Assembly (NCBI GenBank): GCA_013373265.1
Contig: JABXIC010000192.1
Coordinates: 1-41,674, forward strand
Length of the DNA stretch: 41,674 bases
Direction of reading: 5' to 3'
Origin: Methylocystaceae bacterium
Lineage (GTDB): Bacteria > Pseudomonadota > Alphaproteobacteria > Rhodospirillales > Terasakiellaceae
A program made the translations under genes and the position numbers. Shown here in pieces: positions 8,724 to 16,867 of the stretch. The notes beneath the pieces are model-generated. The model saw only the letters and a list, made by a program, of their open reading frames with translations, made no database searches and had not been told where the DNA came from. Within the stretch, counting starts at the first letter, position 1; each line of letters begins with the position of its first letter.

Positions 8724-9050
8724 TTATTTGGCAATCATGTCCAACGACACAAAACCTGCTGGTTTCGATGCATCTTGCAGGACCTTAAATACTTTTTCGG
8801 TGATGGCGTCGGAATTTACAAAGTCGTTATAGGCTTGGGCCAAATACCCACCATAAATCTCTTTGCGTGCGTCTTCATCATCCGGAAGTTTGGTGATTTC
8901 TTTTAGATAGTTGTGAAAGCGCTGCAAAATGTGCAAACGGTTCACATGGACCACAGAAGGGTCGTATTCAATATCGAAGAATTGAAGAAAGTCTTCGGCA
9001 CTGACCAAATCTTGCATATCATCTTCAAGTTCTCCATCATAATTAAACAT
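8724..9050 (-). CDS. nifW: NifW, nitrogenase stabilising/protective protein
   Basis: NifW binds the MoFe protein during maturation and is linked to oxygen protection. The segment [18 protein letters not shown] followed by [13 protein letters not shown] is the family signature, and the length of 108 aa is typical. The start overlaps the end of cysE by 8 bp and nifZ follows at once, so it is inside a tightly packed operon. Confidence 0.92.
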   Translation of the reverse strand: MFNYDGELEDDMQDLVSAEDFLQFFDIEYDPSVVHVNRLHILQRFHNYLKEITKLPDDEDARKEIYGGYLAQAYNDFVNSDAITEKVFKVLQDASKPAGFVSLDMIAK

Positions 9051-9810
9051 GGCTGCTCATCCTTGTCTTTTTCTGGGGTTGGTCTTCACTGATACATTCT
9101 GGCAGTTCGCATTCGGGACAGGCACCGGGTTCCCCCAGACCGACAATTCCGTTTGCGCGGGCTACTTCACTTTCCAAAATGCGGATACGTTCCATCAGGC
9201 AAGAAATTGCATCTGCCACAGGATCGGGAATAAGGTGGTGGTTTAAATCCACCCCATAAGGGTTGGGGTCAAAACCAACATTAGCGTTGTTCACATTGAC
9301 CACTTTTCCTGGGATACCAACAACGGTGCGCCCAGCCGGTACATCTTCGATCACAACCGAATTGGCCCCCACTTTAGCATTTTCCTTGACCGTGATCGGG
9401 CCTAAAATTTTTGCACCACCGCCAACGACAACGCCATCTTCAAGTGTGGGGTGACGTTTGCCTTTACGCCATGACGTACCGCCAAGGGTGACACCATGAT
9501 AAAGGGTCACATCATCACCAATTTCAGCGGTTTCACCAATCACAACACCCGCACCATGGTCAATAAACAAACGCCGACCAATGGTCGCACCGGGATGAAT
9601 GTCGATATTCGTCAAAAAGCGGCTAAAATACGATATAAAGCGTGCGCTAAAACGCCAGTTTTTTTTCCACAAACGATGGGCCAAGCGATGAAACAAAATG
9701 GCATGTACACCGGGATAGGTCAGCAAGACTTCCATCTTGGTGCGTGCTGCCGGGTCACGTTCAAAGACGCATTCGATATCTTCGGAAATAATCGTTTTAG
9801 CCATTGCCAT
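9043..9810 (-). CDS. cysE: Serine O-acetyltransferase CysE (nif-linked, NifP type)
   Basis: This enzyme makes O-acetylserine for cysteine synthesis. A nif-linked copy raises cysteine supply for FeS cluster assembly. The N-terminal helical region ([27 protein letters not shown]) is followed by left-handed beta-helix hexapeptides, including [40 protein letters not shown] (cited in part). The C-terminal extension contains a CPEC-x4-C cluster. The ATG overlaps the last codons of nifV, and an in-frame second ATG lies 6 bp on. The same nifV-cysE linkage occurs in Azotobacter. Confidence 0.92.
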   Translation of the reverse strand: MAMAKTIISEDIECVFERDPAARTKMEVLLTYPGVHAILFHRLAHRLWKKNWRFSARFISYFSRFLTNIDIHPGATIGRRLFIDHGAGVVIGETAEIGDDVTLYHGVTLGGTSWRKGKRHPTLEDGVVVGGGAKILGPITVKENAKVGANSVVIEDVPAGRTVVGIPGKVVNVNNANVGFDPNPYGVDLNHHLIPDPVADAISCLMERIRILESEVARANGIVGLGEPGACPECELPECISEDQPQKKTRMSSHV

Positions 9811-10927
9811 GCACCTGATTGTAAAAGTCCGTTAAATCAATTTTCTCAGGCAAGCGCTTCATTTTGGTGGCAAAATCGCGCACCAATTCCAAAATGCGTG
9901 AGGCTTCCACTTTATCCAGATGAATGCCGATCAGTTCATATGCGCTTAAGACAGCATTGGTGCCGGAATGTTTGCCCAAAACCAAACGATGTTCGCGCCC
10001 AAATGATTTAGGGTCGATGGTTTGGTAATTTTTGGGATCTTTCAGCAGACCATCCACATGAATGCCTGCTTCATGGGTGAAGACCCCCTCGCCCACAATA
10101 CTTTTTTGCCAGTGAACCGCACGGCCGGACGCCTGTGCAACCAAATTGGATACATCACTATAGGCTGATAAGTTAACGCCCGTTTCGATCTGATGAAGAT
10201 ATTGCAAGGCAACAACCACTTCTTCCATCGCGGCATTACCGGCACGTTCCCCTAAGCCATGAACCGTGGTGTTGGCATGGGTGGCCCCACCGAGGACTGC
10301 GGCAATGGTATTGGCTGTGGCAAGACCCAAATCATCATGGGCATGGATTTCAAGCTCAAGGTCACTATGACTGCGCATCCGTTCAAAGGCGGCACGCACA
10401 CCGAAAGGCTCCATACAGCCCATCGTATCGGCAAAGCGAAAACGTCTTGCGCCTGCTTTCTGCGCAACTTCCAAAACTTGTAAAACAAAATCCATATCGG
10501 CACGTGAGGAATCTTCGCCCCCAACAATCACGTCAAAACCAAGCGCACAGGCGCGTTCCACCATTTCGGGGATAGTCTTTAGAACCTGATTTCTATTTGA
10601 GCCGAGTTTTTTCTCGATCTGTTGATCTGATACCGGGATTGAAAGATCAACAATATCGACATTCAAACTGGCCGCACTCAACAAATCTGCATTACACATC
10701 CGGCACCAAACAATCAGGTCGGCGGCCAGATCAAGACTCGCGATACATTGGATCGCTTCACGTTCCTGTGCGCTCATGGCCGGAATACCGACTTCAAGCT
10801 CAGGCACACCCAATGCATCGAGTTTTTGGGCAATCGATAATTTTTCTTCTAGCGAAAACGCAACACCTGCGGATTGTTCGCCATCGCGCAGGGTCGTATC
10901 ATCAATAATTAAATTTGGCTGCTGCAT
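9797..10927 (-). CDS. nifV: Homocitrate synthase NifV
   Basis: NifV condenses acetyl-CoA and 2-oxoglutarate to homocitrate, the organic ligand of FeMo-cofactor. The N-terminal [13 protein letters not shown] motif, the metal-site HAHDDLG and the segment GERAGNA identify a DRE-TIM metallolyase. The length of 376 aa matches NifV and is shorter than LeuA. It is the first gene of a minus-strand operon continuing through cysE, nifW, nifZ, nifM, clpX and the fccB-like gene. A near-perfect sigma54 promoter lies 29 bp upstream of its ATG. Confidence 0.95.
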   Translation of the reverse strand: MQQPNLIIDDTTLRDGEQSAGVAFSLEEKLSIAQKLDALGVPELEVGIPAMSAQEREAIQCIASLDLAADLIVWCRMCNADLLSAASLNVDIVDLSIPVSDQQIEKKLGSNRNQVLKTIPEMVERACALGFDVIVGGEDSSRADMDFVLQVLEVAQKAGARRFRFADTMGCMEPFGVRAAFERMRSHSDLELEIHAHDDLGLATANTIAAVLGGATHANTTVHGLGERAGNAAMEEVVVALQYLHQIETGVNLSAYSDVSNLVAQASGRAVHWQKSIVGEGVFTHEAGIHVDGLLKDPKNYQTIDPKSFGREHRLVLGKHSGTNAVLSAYELIGIHLDKVEASRILELVRDFATKMKRLPEKIDLTDFYNQVHGNG

Positions 10928-10955
10928 GACAATACTCCTTTAATAAAAGCAGTAT

Positions 10956-10970
10956 CGCAAAGCCTGTGCC
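10956..10970 (-). promoter_or_regulatory. sigma54 (-24/-12) promoter of nifV
   Basis: On the minus strand the site reads TGGCACAGGCTTTGC, matching TGGCAC-N5-TTGC exactly. The deduced transcription start is near 10944. Confidence 0.93.
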
Positions 10971-11021
10971 AATTTATTTTTTATTTAAAAACAAATACTT
11001 AAATAATGACAAACATAACAT

Positions 11022-11037
11022 TGTCACATATACGACA
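11022..11037 (-). promoter_or_regulatory. NifA upstream activator site for nifV
   Basis: TGTCACATATACGACA fits TGT-N10-ACA. Its centre lies about 86 bp upstream of the deduced nifV start, a normal distance for NifA acting with DNA bending. Confidence 0.85.
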
Positions 11038-11040
11038 AAC

Positions 11041-11080
11041 AAAAAAATGGCGGCCGCCAACCAAAAAGTTGACCGCCGCC
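11041..11080 (-). terminator. Terminator after nifS
   Basis: On the minus strand a 13-bp stem (11068-11080 with 11049-11061; one mismatch and one G-T pair) is followed by an A and seven T residues. It lies 32 bp after the nifS stop and overlaps nothing in the nifV promoter. Confidence 0.87.
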
Positions 11081-11111
11081 CAAACCCCAGGGGACACCGG
11101 GATAAACAAAT

Positions 11112-12323
11112 TTAAGAATATGTCGGTGCGAATGCCGCTTCCGGATTTTCCACAGGGGCACCATTGCTCCAATAAGGTGACAATTTGCGCAGTTTCTCAA
11201 TGATTGGCGGTACCGCCTTGATCACTTCTTCCACTTCATCCATCACATTGTAGCGGGAAAATGAAAAACGAATAGACCCATGTGCTGCCGTAAACGGAAT
11301 ATCCATGGCCCGCATCACATGGCTGGGCTCAAGAGAACCGGATGTACAAGCCGACCCGGACGAAGCGGCAATGCCTTGTTTGTTCAACAGCATCAAAATG
11401 GCTTCCCCTTCAACAAATTCAAACGCAATGTTCAATGTGTTGGGCAAACGGTTGTCTGGATCACCTGTCACAAAACAGTTTGGTACAGCTTCAAGCAGAC
11501 CTTCTTCCAAACGATCACGCATGGCTTTTACACAAGAATTTTCATATTCCATGTGTTTCTTCGCCATATCACAGGCCAAACCAAGACCGATGATAGAAGC
11601 CGCATTTTCTGTACCCGCACGACGTCCACGTTCCTGATGGCCGCCGCGAAGCAACGGACGATATCGTGTACCACGTTTCAGATACAAAACGCCGATCCCT
11701 TTGGGCGCATGCAGTTTGTGACCGGACAAAGACAACATGTCGATTTTGGTCTTTTTCAAATCCATCGGGATTTTACCCACCGCCTGTACCGCATCTGTAT
11801 GGAACATAACACCCGCAGCATGTGCCAATTCAGCCATTTCCAAAACAGGGAACAAAGTCCCGGTTTCGTTATTGGCCCACATGATGGAAACGATTGCCGT
11901 TTTCGGGCCCAAAAGCTTTTTATATTCTTCCAGATCCAAGCGACCTTTTTTATCAACCTTCAGATAATGAACGGTGTAACCGTCTTTTTCTAGAAACTCG
12001 CATAGAGACAAAACAGCCGGATGTTCAACAACCGTTGTAATAATTTCATTGCGTTGGGGCTGTGCTTTCAAGGCAGACAGGATCGCCGTTGAATCTGATT
12101 CAGTCCCGCAAGAGGTGAAAACAATTTCACTTTCATGTTCAGCACCGATCAAGGCCTGTACTTGCGCACGGGCAGTCTTCATCGCACGACCGACTTTATC
12201 GCCAAATTGATGCATGGAAGACGGGTTACCAAACTGTTCCGTAAAGTACGGGATCATTTCATCAACGACCTGTTTATCAACCATGGTCGTTGCGTTGTTA
12301 TCAAGATAAATACCTTTTGTCAT
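11112..12323 (-). CDS. nifS: Cysteine desulfurase NifS
   Basis: NifS removes sulfur from cysteine with pyridoxal phosphate and hands it to NifU. Motifs seen: YLDNNATTMVD at the start, the PLP lysine in SLSGHKLHAPKG, and the active-site cysteine in SSGSACTSGSLEPSHV. At 403 aa it is the usual group I NifS/IscS size. It starts 15 bp after nifU and is followed by a strong terminator, so iscA-nifU-nifS form one transcript. Confidence 0.96.
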   Translation of the reverse strand: MTKGIYLDNNATTMVDKQVVDEMIPYFTEQFGNPSSMHQFGDKVGRAMKTARAQVQALIGAEHESEIVFTSCGTESDSTAILSALKAQPQRNEIITTVVEHPAVLSLCEFLEKDGYTVHYLKVDKKGRLDLEEYKKLLGPKTAIVSIMWANNETGTLFPVLEMAELAHAAGVMFHTDAVQAVGKIPMDLKKTKIDMLSLSGHKLHAPKGIGVLYLKRGTRYRPLLRGGHQERGRRAGTENAASIIGLGLACDMAKKHMEYENSCVKAMRDRLEEGLLEAVPNCFVTGDPDNRLPNTLNIAFEFVEGEAILMLLNKQGIAASSGSACTSGSLEPSHVMRAMDIPFTAAHGSIRFSFSRYNVMDEVEEVIKAVPPIIEKLRKLSPYWSNGAPVENPEAAFAPTYS

Positions 12324-12338
12324 GATCTATCCCCTCCC

Positions 12339-13229
12339 TTATGCCGCTTGAAGTTCAGCTGGCAACACTTGGATAAATTCACCCAATTCTTCAATGATGC
12401 GTTGTTGTACACCGCCCAATGTTGCTGTCGCCATTTGGCAACCGGAACAAGCGCCTGTCAATTTCACGTAAACTTTCTTGTCTTCAACATCGACCAATTC
12501 GATATCGCCACGATCTGCTTGAATTTGCGGGCGAATTTCTGCAATAACTTGTTCGATTTTCAAGATACGTTGAACAGTCGTCAGCTTACCTTTTTTCACT
12601 GCCGGTTTGACTTCAGCCGGATCAATGGTGATCGGTGTTTCCGGATCGAAGGCTTCCCCTGTTTCAGCCAAAACCTTGGTCAGGATTTCTTCAATGCCTT
12701 CGTGACAGGAAGAACAGCTGCCGCCCGCTTTGGTGTAATGAGTGACCTGTTCAACGGTTTTTAATGAATTGGCGCGGATTGTGTCTTCAATCATGACCGC
12801 ATCAACAGCGAAACATTTACAGATCAAGGCACCTTCTTCATGGTCATCGGCCCATTCTTCACCACGATAGTTGGCAACAGCAGCTTGAAGCGCTTCACGC
12901 CCCATAACAGAACAGTGCATTTTCTCCGGTGGCAAACCTTCAAGGAAATCCGCAATATCCTGGTTAGAAATGGCCAAGGCCTCATCCAACGTTTTACCTT
13001 TAACCATTTCTGTCAAAGCCGAAGAAGACGCGATGGCAGAGCCACATCCAAATGTTTGGAAACCAGCATCTTGAATAATTTCCGTTTCCGGGTCCACTTT
13101 CAATGTCAAACGCAGCGCATCGCCGCAGCTGATCGAACCAACATCGCCTGTCGCATTTGCATCATCAAGCGCACCAGCGTTACGCGGATTGTAAAAATGG
13201 TCTTTTACTGTTTCTGAATAGTCCCACAT
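12339..13229 (-). CDS. nifU: NifU, three-domain FeS cluster scaffold
   Basis: NifU builds [2Fe-2S] and [4Fe-4S] clusters for NifH and the cofactor pathway. The order is the full NifU one: an IscU-like N-terminal domain ([27 protein letters not shown]), a central permanent [2Fe-2S] domain (CKCFAVD then CSSC), and a C-terminal Nfu domain with CSGC. Length 296 aa. It lies between the iscA-type gene and nifS. Confidence 0.96.
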   Translation of the reverse strand: MWDYSETVKDHFYNPRNAGALDDANATGDVGSISCGDALRLTLKVDPETEIIQDAGFQTFGCGSAIASSSALTEMVKGKTLDEALAISNQDIADFLEGLPPEKMHCSVMGREALQAAVANYRGEEWADDHEEGALICKCFAVDAVMIEDTIRANSLKTVEQVTHYTKAGGSCSSCHEGIEEILTKVLAETGEAFDPETPITIDPAEVKPAVKKGKLTTVQRILKIEQVIAEIRPQIQADRGDIELVDVEDKKVYVKLTGACSGCQMATATLGGVQQRIIEELGEFIQVLPAELQAA

Positions 13230-13264
13230 GACTCTTAATTCCTTTTATTTGGCTGCATAAAGTT

Positions 13265-13585
13265 TTAGGCGAAGGATTTACCGCAACTGCATTTACCTTC
13301 AGCATTCGGGTTTTCGAAGTTGAAGCCTTTACCGGCAACAGTTTCTGTGAAATCGACAGTCGTTCCGTCCAGCTTTGCTGCGCTTTCCGGTTCGATATAA
13401 ATGGCACCCCAATCAGCCTGCAAAACGATATCATCTTCGTTCGGGCTTTCTTCCAATTTCATGCCGTACTGCAATCCGGCACATCCACCGGCTTGGACGG
13501 AAATACGTAAACCGCCGTTTTGACGGTCATTCGCGGCCAATAATTCTTGAATGGCTGCTTTCGCATCATGGGTGATTTTCAACAT
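13265..13585 (-). CDS. Nif-specific A-type FeS carrier (IscA/HesB family)
   Basis: A-type carriers accept or pass on iron or FeS clusters. The conserved cysteines are in GGCAGLQYG and at the C-terminus in GKCSCGKSF. The 106-residue size is standard. As first gene of the iscA-nifU-nifS transcript, behind a sigma54 promoter and NifA site, it is the nif-dedicated copy (often called IscA-nif). Confidence 0.93.
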   Translation of the reverse strand: MLKITHDAKAAIQELLAANDRQNGGLRISVQAGGCAGLQYGMKLEESPNEDDIVLQADWGAIYIEPESAAKLDGTTVDFTETVAGKGFNFENPNAEGKCSCGKSFA

Positions 13586-13649
13586 GGCTGGCTCCTTATC
13601 TTCAAATGCATCGTCTCTGGGAAAACGACACGGACTGATCAGGTAAAAA

Positions 13650-13664
13650 GCAAAGCTTGTGCCA
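13650..13664 (-). promoter_or_regulatory. sigma54 promoter of iscA-nifU-nifS
   Basis: Minus-strand sequence TGGCACAAGCTTTGC, an exact TGGCAC-N5-TTGC match. The deduced start is near 13638, about 53 bp upstream of the first ATG. Confidence 0.93.
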
Positions 13665-13699
13665 AGTGGTAATTCGTTGGTTTAGAATGGTTTTAGCGT

Positions 13700-13715
13700 T
13701 GTCGCATAGGTGACA
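13700..13715 (-). promoter_or_regulatory. NifA upstream activator site for iscA-nifUS
   Basis: TGTCGCATAGGTGACA fits TGT-N10-ACA, centred about 70 bp upstream of the deduced start. It lies just outside the 3' end of apbE. Confidence 0.87.
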
Positions 13716-13723
13716 ATGACGTC

Positions 13724-14764
13724 TTACAACGGCGCACTCACAACAAATGTAGGGTTTAAACCTTCCGGAATTTTTAGACGGTCTTTCATCGCCGGGTTGG
13801 CATAAAAAGTCCCTTTTTCATCAATCAGCAGAACATACTTAAGCCCCATCCGCTTGGCAATCCGGTGCCAGTCATCGGCCCCAGCAACCGTCAAGGCGGT
13901 TGCCGCTGCATCGGCCAAAGCGCCATTGGTATCTATCACACTGGCAGAAACGATATGGTTGACCGGCATCCCTGTGGCGGGATTAATGATATGGGAATAT
14001 TGAATCCCGTCATGTTCGCGAAAACGTTCATAATTGCCAGAAGTATATAATTCTTCATCCGGGGCCAGTTCCACCGATGTGATGACATCCCATTTCACAA
14101 AAGGATGACGGATCGCCATCACCCACGGGCGATCGCCATGATCCCCCACGGTATTAATATCTCCACCCGCATTCAAGACAGCATGCTTCACACCCATTTT
14201 TTTGAGCTTTTCTTCAGCCATATCCAAGGCCAGTCCTTTGCCAAAGCCACCAAAATCAAGACTGACCATCGGGTTGGTTGAATGAACCATATGACCTTCA
14301 ATGACCACATCTTTCATGCTTGGGTGTGCCGCCGCCATGTCTTTGATTTTATCTAATGGTGGCATAGACCCTTTGGGCAATTCGTCAGAATGGAACCCCC
14401 ATGCGGCAATGATATTGCCAATGGCCGGGTTAAAATACCCATCGCTCATCTCTTCAAATTCTTTGGCTTTGATGATGGCAGGTAGCAAAAGGTCACTGAC
14501 TTTCTGTGTACCGCCTTGGGCAAAGGTTGCGTTCAGGCGGCTGAGTTCCCCTGGTTTCCAAGCGTGCCAGTCTTTGTGCAAACGTTGAAAATCTTCCTGA
14601 AGGGAGGCCACCATCTTTTTTGCCTCATCTTCTTCAACATCACGCAAAATAATTTCGACCAAGGTGCCAAAGACATAAACCGTCGCGCGATATTCTGGCA
14701 CCGTTTTTTGACAAGCCCCCAAGCCAATGGCAAAGGCACAGAGTATCAGGATTGTTCTCAACAT
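13724..14764 (-). CDS. apbE: ApbE-type FAD:protein FMN transferase, lipoprotein
   Basis: ApbE attaches FMN covalently to threonines of RnfG, RnfD and NqrBC-type proteins. The N-terminus is a lipoprotein signal with lipobox LGAC. Family motifs include FGTLVEI, SLDFGGFGKGLALD, NAGGDI and the C-terminal ATALTVAG. Length 346 aa is normal. It is the last gene downstream of nifENX but has its own sigma54 promoter and NifA site. With rnfABCD in the same island, the natural substrates are the Rnf subunits (inference). Confidence 0.92.
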   Translation of the reverse strand: MLRTILILCAFAIGLGACQKTVPEYRATVYVFGTLVEIILRDVEEDEAKKMVASLQEDFQRLHKDWHAWKPGELSRLNATFAQGGTQKVSDLLLPAIIKAKEFEEMSDGYFNPAIGNIIAAWGFHSDELPKGSMPPLDKIKDMAAAHPSMKDVVIEGHMVHSTNPMVSLDFGGFGKGLALDMAEEKLKKMGVKHAVLNAGGDINTVGDHGDRPWVMAIRHPFVKWDVITSVELAPDEELYTSGNYERFREHDGIQYSHIINPATGMPVNHIVSASVIDTNGALADAAATALTVAGADDWHRIAKRMGLKYVLLIDEKGTFYANPAMKDRLKIPEGLNPTFVVSAPL

Positions 14765-14803
14765 GGCTGCAACTCACTAAAAATTCATTTATGTGGAGAT
14801 GTC

Positions 14804-14818
14804 GCAAAGTTCATACCA
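14804..14818 (-). promoter_or_regulatory. sigma54 promoter of apbE
   Basis: Minus-strand TGGTATGAACTTTGC keeps GG and GC at the correct spacing (TGG-YAY-N5-TTGC). The deduced start is near 14792, 28 bp upstream of the apbE ATG. Confidence 0.82.
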
Positions 14819-14866
14819 TGACAACAATTGCGGAATTAACCTATAAAAATCATGCACATAAATAAA

Positions 14867-14890
14867 GAATCCCCGCAAAAGCGAGGACTC
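14867..14890 (-). terminator. Terminator upstream of apbE
   Basis: On the minus strand a 10-bp stem with two G-T pairs (14881-14890 with 14867-14876) and a TTTT loop is followed by CTTTATTTATG. It ends the nifENX-type transcript about 33 bp after the unknown 145-aa gene, and lies between the apbE activator site and promoter. Confidence 0.7.
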
Positions 14891-14903
14891 ATTTATACAG
14901 GAT

Positions 14904-14919
14904 TGTCATAAAGCTGACA
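14904..14919 (-). promoter_or_regulatory. NifA upstream activator site for apbE
   Basis: TGTCATAAAGCTGACA fits TGT-N10-ACA, centred about 120 bp upstream of the deduced apbE start and 3 bp outside the preceding gene. Confidence 0.8.
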
Positions 14920-14922
14920 ATT

Positions 14923-15360
14923 TCATCCGCCCATTTCATGCACATAAATACGACGCACGATTTCCATATCCACATGATGCAATTGGCGTGCTTGTGTCAT
15001 TTCAATGAATTTACCACCGGCTTTTTCAATTTCATCAAAGGGCGGATCGATATTTGTGAATTGCACCCCATGGACAGGCAAATTTGCTTGCGGTGTTTGC
15101 ACCGTGGCAACATCGGGAAATTTCATAGCGACGTCTTTTTTGTCGATACCCATACCATCGACAACGGCCCCCAAACCGTTTGCCGGGAAGGCAACAATCG
15201 TTTCCTCGTCATAGTCACGTTCGACCTCTTCCAACACACTTAACGTTGGTAAGGGTGCACCGCTCAGGACTGAGCCCGTATCAAAAACCATAAAACGCAT
15301 ACGCGCACTTGTGGCTTGCTTGTGATAAAAGACAAAACGGGCATCAGTCATGGTCGGCAT
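14923..15360 (-). CDS. Conserved-looking nif-cluster protein of unknown function
   Basis: I do not recognise a family. The product has 145 aa, with no signal peptide, membrane helix or cysteine. Features to note are a glycine-rich segment PANGLGAVVDGMG, a basic N-terminal third, and a C-terminal MTQARQLHHVDMEIVRRIYVHE. It lies 17 bp after fdxB and is followed by a terminator, so it is coexpressed with nifENX and fdxB. A second ATG three codons in (15351) could be the start. A role in cofactor assembly or electron delivery is only guessed from position. Confidence 0.72.
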   Translation of the reverse strand: MPTMTDARFVFYHKQATSARMRFMVFDTGSVLSGAPLPTLSVLEEVERDYDEETIVAFPANGLGAVVDGMGIDKKDVAMKFPDVATVQTPQANLPVHGVQFTNIDPPFDEIEKAGGKFIEMTQARQLHHVDMEIVRRIYVHEMGG

Positions 15361-15377
15361 CTTCTCAAATAATCGTT

Positions 15378-15695
15378 TTATTCAGCGGCGACGGCACTGG
15401 GCGCATGGCTCATGCAAGTTTTCGGACAGACTTTAGAACAAGCCTTACACCCGATACAGTCCAACTTGTTTTTCAAGCTCATAACCATGGATGTATCATC
15501 AGAAAAACCATCATCGTCATCATCATCATAATCGTCGTCATCGTCAGAAGCTTCGCGTTCAACCAAGTCAAACACGTCGCGCGGACACACTTTGAAACAA
15601 CGGCCACATCCGATACAATTGGCTTGATCGAGTTCCATAATAAATTCGGGCGTCCATTCCACGCCGCCCAGGGTTACACCGGTGATTTGAGACAT
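15378..15695 (-). CDS. fdxB: FdxB, nif-type 2[4Fe-4S] ferredoxin III, with acidic insert
   Basis: Two complete CX2CX2CX3CP motifs are present: C27, C30, C33, C37 and C80, C83, C86, C90. The N-terminal GGVEWTPEFI leader is typical of nif ferredoxin III. The stretch between clusters contains DDDDDYDDDDDD (residues 51-62), giving a strongly negative loop. FdxB is normally encoded after nifENX and the DUF269 and DUF683 genes, as here, and probably feeds electrons to cofactor maturation. It is 24 bp after the DUF683 gene. Confidence 0.93.
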   Translation of the reverse strand: MSQITGVTLGGVEWTPEFIMELDQANCIGCGRCFKVCPRDVFDLVEREASDDDDDYDDDDDDGFSDDTSMVMSLKNKLDCIGCKACSKVCPKTCMSHAPSAVAAE

Positions 15696-15719
15696 TATCT
15701 TAACTCCACGTTTTAAAAA

Positions 15720-15935
15720 TTAGGCTGCTGCTTCCTCAGCCTGCTTAAGTTCTTCTTCGGCTTTTTCCCACGCTTCACAAGCTTTTAACGTTGCTTCTGC
15801 GATCGCAGGCAATTCACGATAAGCAGCCGGCAGACGGTCTTCGACCAGATCATGCAGTTCCCCGGCATGTTCCGTTGCAATCCGTTTTGCTTTACGTGCT
15901 GCTTTTCTTAATTTTTTCAGTTCTTCTTCTGTCAT
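15720..15935 (-). CDS. DUF683 (CCE_0567-like) small helical nif protein
   Basis: A 71-residue, highly charged, all-helical protein (MTEEELKKLRKAARKAKRIATEH at the start, Ala/Glu-rich end). It matches the DUF683 family found next to the DUF269 gene in many nif clusters; function unknown. AAGGAG lies 6 bp before the ATG at 15935. The frame stays open for 27 more codons upstream, into the DUF269 gene, but that part has no family similarity. Confidence 0.85.
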   Translation of the reverse strand: MTEEELKKLRKAARKAKRIATEHAGELHDLVEDRLPAAYRELPAIAEATLKACEAWEKAEEELKQAEEAAA

Positions 15936-15945
15936 TTTTTTCTCC

Positions 15946-16419
15946 TTACAGGCCGGCAACTTCGCTATGGGTGCCAATAAGATTGAGGGAAACGGACAAA
16001 TATTTGTCGGCTTCATCTTTCATTTTTGAAAGAGACGGAAAACCAAAACGGTGCACATCGCGCAAAGAACGATCAAGACAGACAAGTTTGCCCACGGTAA
16101 TCACCACGCGGCCAAAACCTTCGTGGCTTAAGTTCACCAACGGTACGGCCATCAAGCCGCATTCTTTTTCAATGAGCGAAGAAATCGCATTATAAAACGC
16201 TTTAACGCGGGAAATCGTAATTTCATCTGGATCGCCAATGATCGGAATTTCGCGTTTTCTTTCTTTGGTCAGAATAAACGGGTCAAGAATGGTTTCCGGG
16301 CCGACACCGTCGTATTGGCCATATGTATCCAAGGCGCGCATTTGACGCAGGATTTCGACCACAAAATCTGATTTCAAAAGCGGATCACCCGCTTCAATTT
16401 CTAGGGCGGCTTCACTCAT
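15946..16419 (-). CDS. NifX-associated protein (DUF269)
   Basis: This 157-residue protein matches the NifX-associated DUF269 family: LLKSDFVVEILRQMRALDTYGQYD, then LILTKE-like and GRVVITVGKLVCLDRSLRDVHRFGFPSL (cited in part). Its function is not settled; constant linkage to nifX suggests FeMo-cofactor assembly. Its start overlaps the RseC-like gene by 8 bp. An RseC-like gene between nifX and DUF269 is not the usual order. Confidence 0.9.
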   Translation of the reverse strand: MSEAALEIEAGDPLLKSDFVVEILRQMRALDTYGQYDGVGPETILDPFILTKERKREIPIIGDPDEITISRVKAFYNAISSLIEKECGLMAVPLVNLSHEGFGRVVITVGKLVCLDRSLRDVHRFGFPSLSKMKDEADKYLSVSLNLIGTHSEVAGL

Positions 16420-16867
16420 AGCTAGGTTCCTTTACACGGTGTAAAAATATGATTTCAAAATCTTTATTGTTGGGTGTTTTGACGGCATTCAACGCAAGGC
16501 CGATGCCAATGCCACACAGCGCACCCAAAGCGCTTAAGCCCTCGCTGTACTGCCCACCAATACAAGCAAGCAAAACACATAAAATACTTGGGACCAGATA
16601 AGCATTCGCCACGGTTTTCAAGAACGATCCTCCGGTCCAGCCGATCACAACCCACTCTCTCATGCGTGCGCCAAAATCATTACGCACCTTTAAACGGATC
16701 GTTTTATTTTGCTGTAACATGCTGACAACAGCCCCATTGCCGCAGCTTTTATGGGCCGCACAGCCTGAACACGCGCTTTTGGGCTGGGCTTCTACCCATG
16801 CCCATGCCCCATCGATAGCGACGACCTGAACAGTTTCTGACATGCTGCAAGCTTGTGGCTTATCCAT
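16412..16867 (-). CDS. RseC/MucC-family membrane protein in the nif operon
   Basis: The 151-residue product begins with VQVVAIDGAWAWVEAQPKSACSGCAAHKSCG, that is, the RseC C-x2-C-x5-C cluster. Two membrane segments follow (about residues 75-95 and 100-120; VANAYLVPSILCVLLACIGG, then LSALGALCGIGIGLAL). RseC acts with the Rnf-like RsxABCDGE complex in reducing SoxR in E. coli. Here it probably serves the Rnf complex encoded at the far end of the island (inference). The ATG at 16867 overlaps the nifX stop and has GGAAGG upstream; a second ATG at 16843 is possible. Confidence 0.82.
   Translation of the reverse strand: MDKPQACSMSETVQVVAIDGAWAWVEAQPKSACSGCAAHKSCGNGAVVSMLQQNKTIRLKVRNDFGARMREWVVIGWTGGSFLKTVANAYLVPSILCVLLACIGGQYSEGLSALGALCGIGIGLALNAVKTPNNKDFEIIFLHRVKEPSYE

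Noticed and set aside
11280-11993. 237-codon open frame on the plus strand
   Set aside because: Antisense to nifS, no recognisable domain, and nifS is unmistakable.
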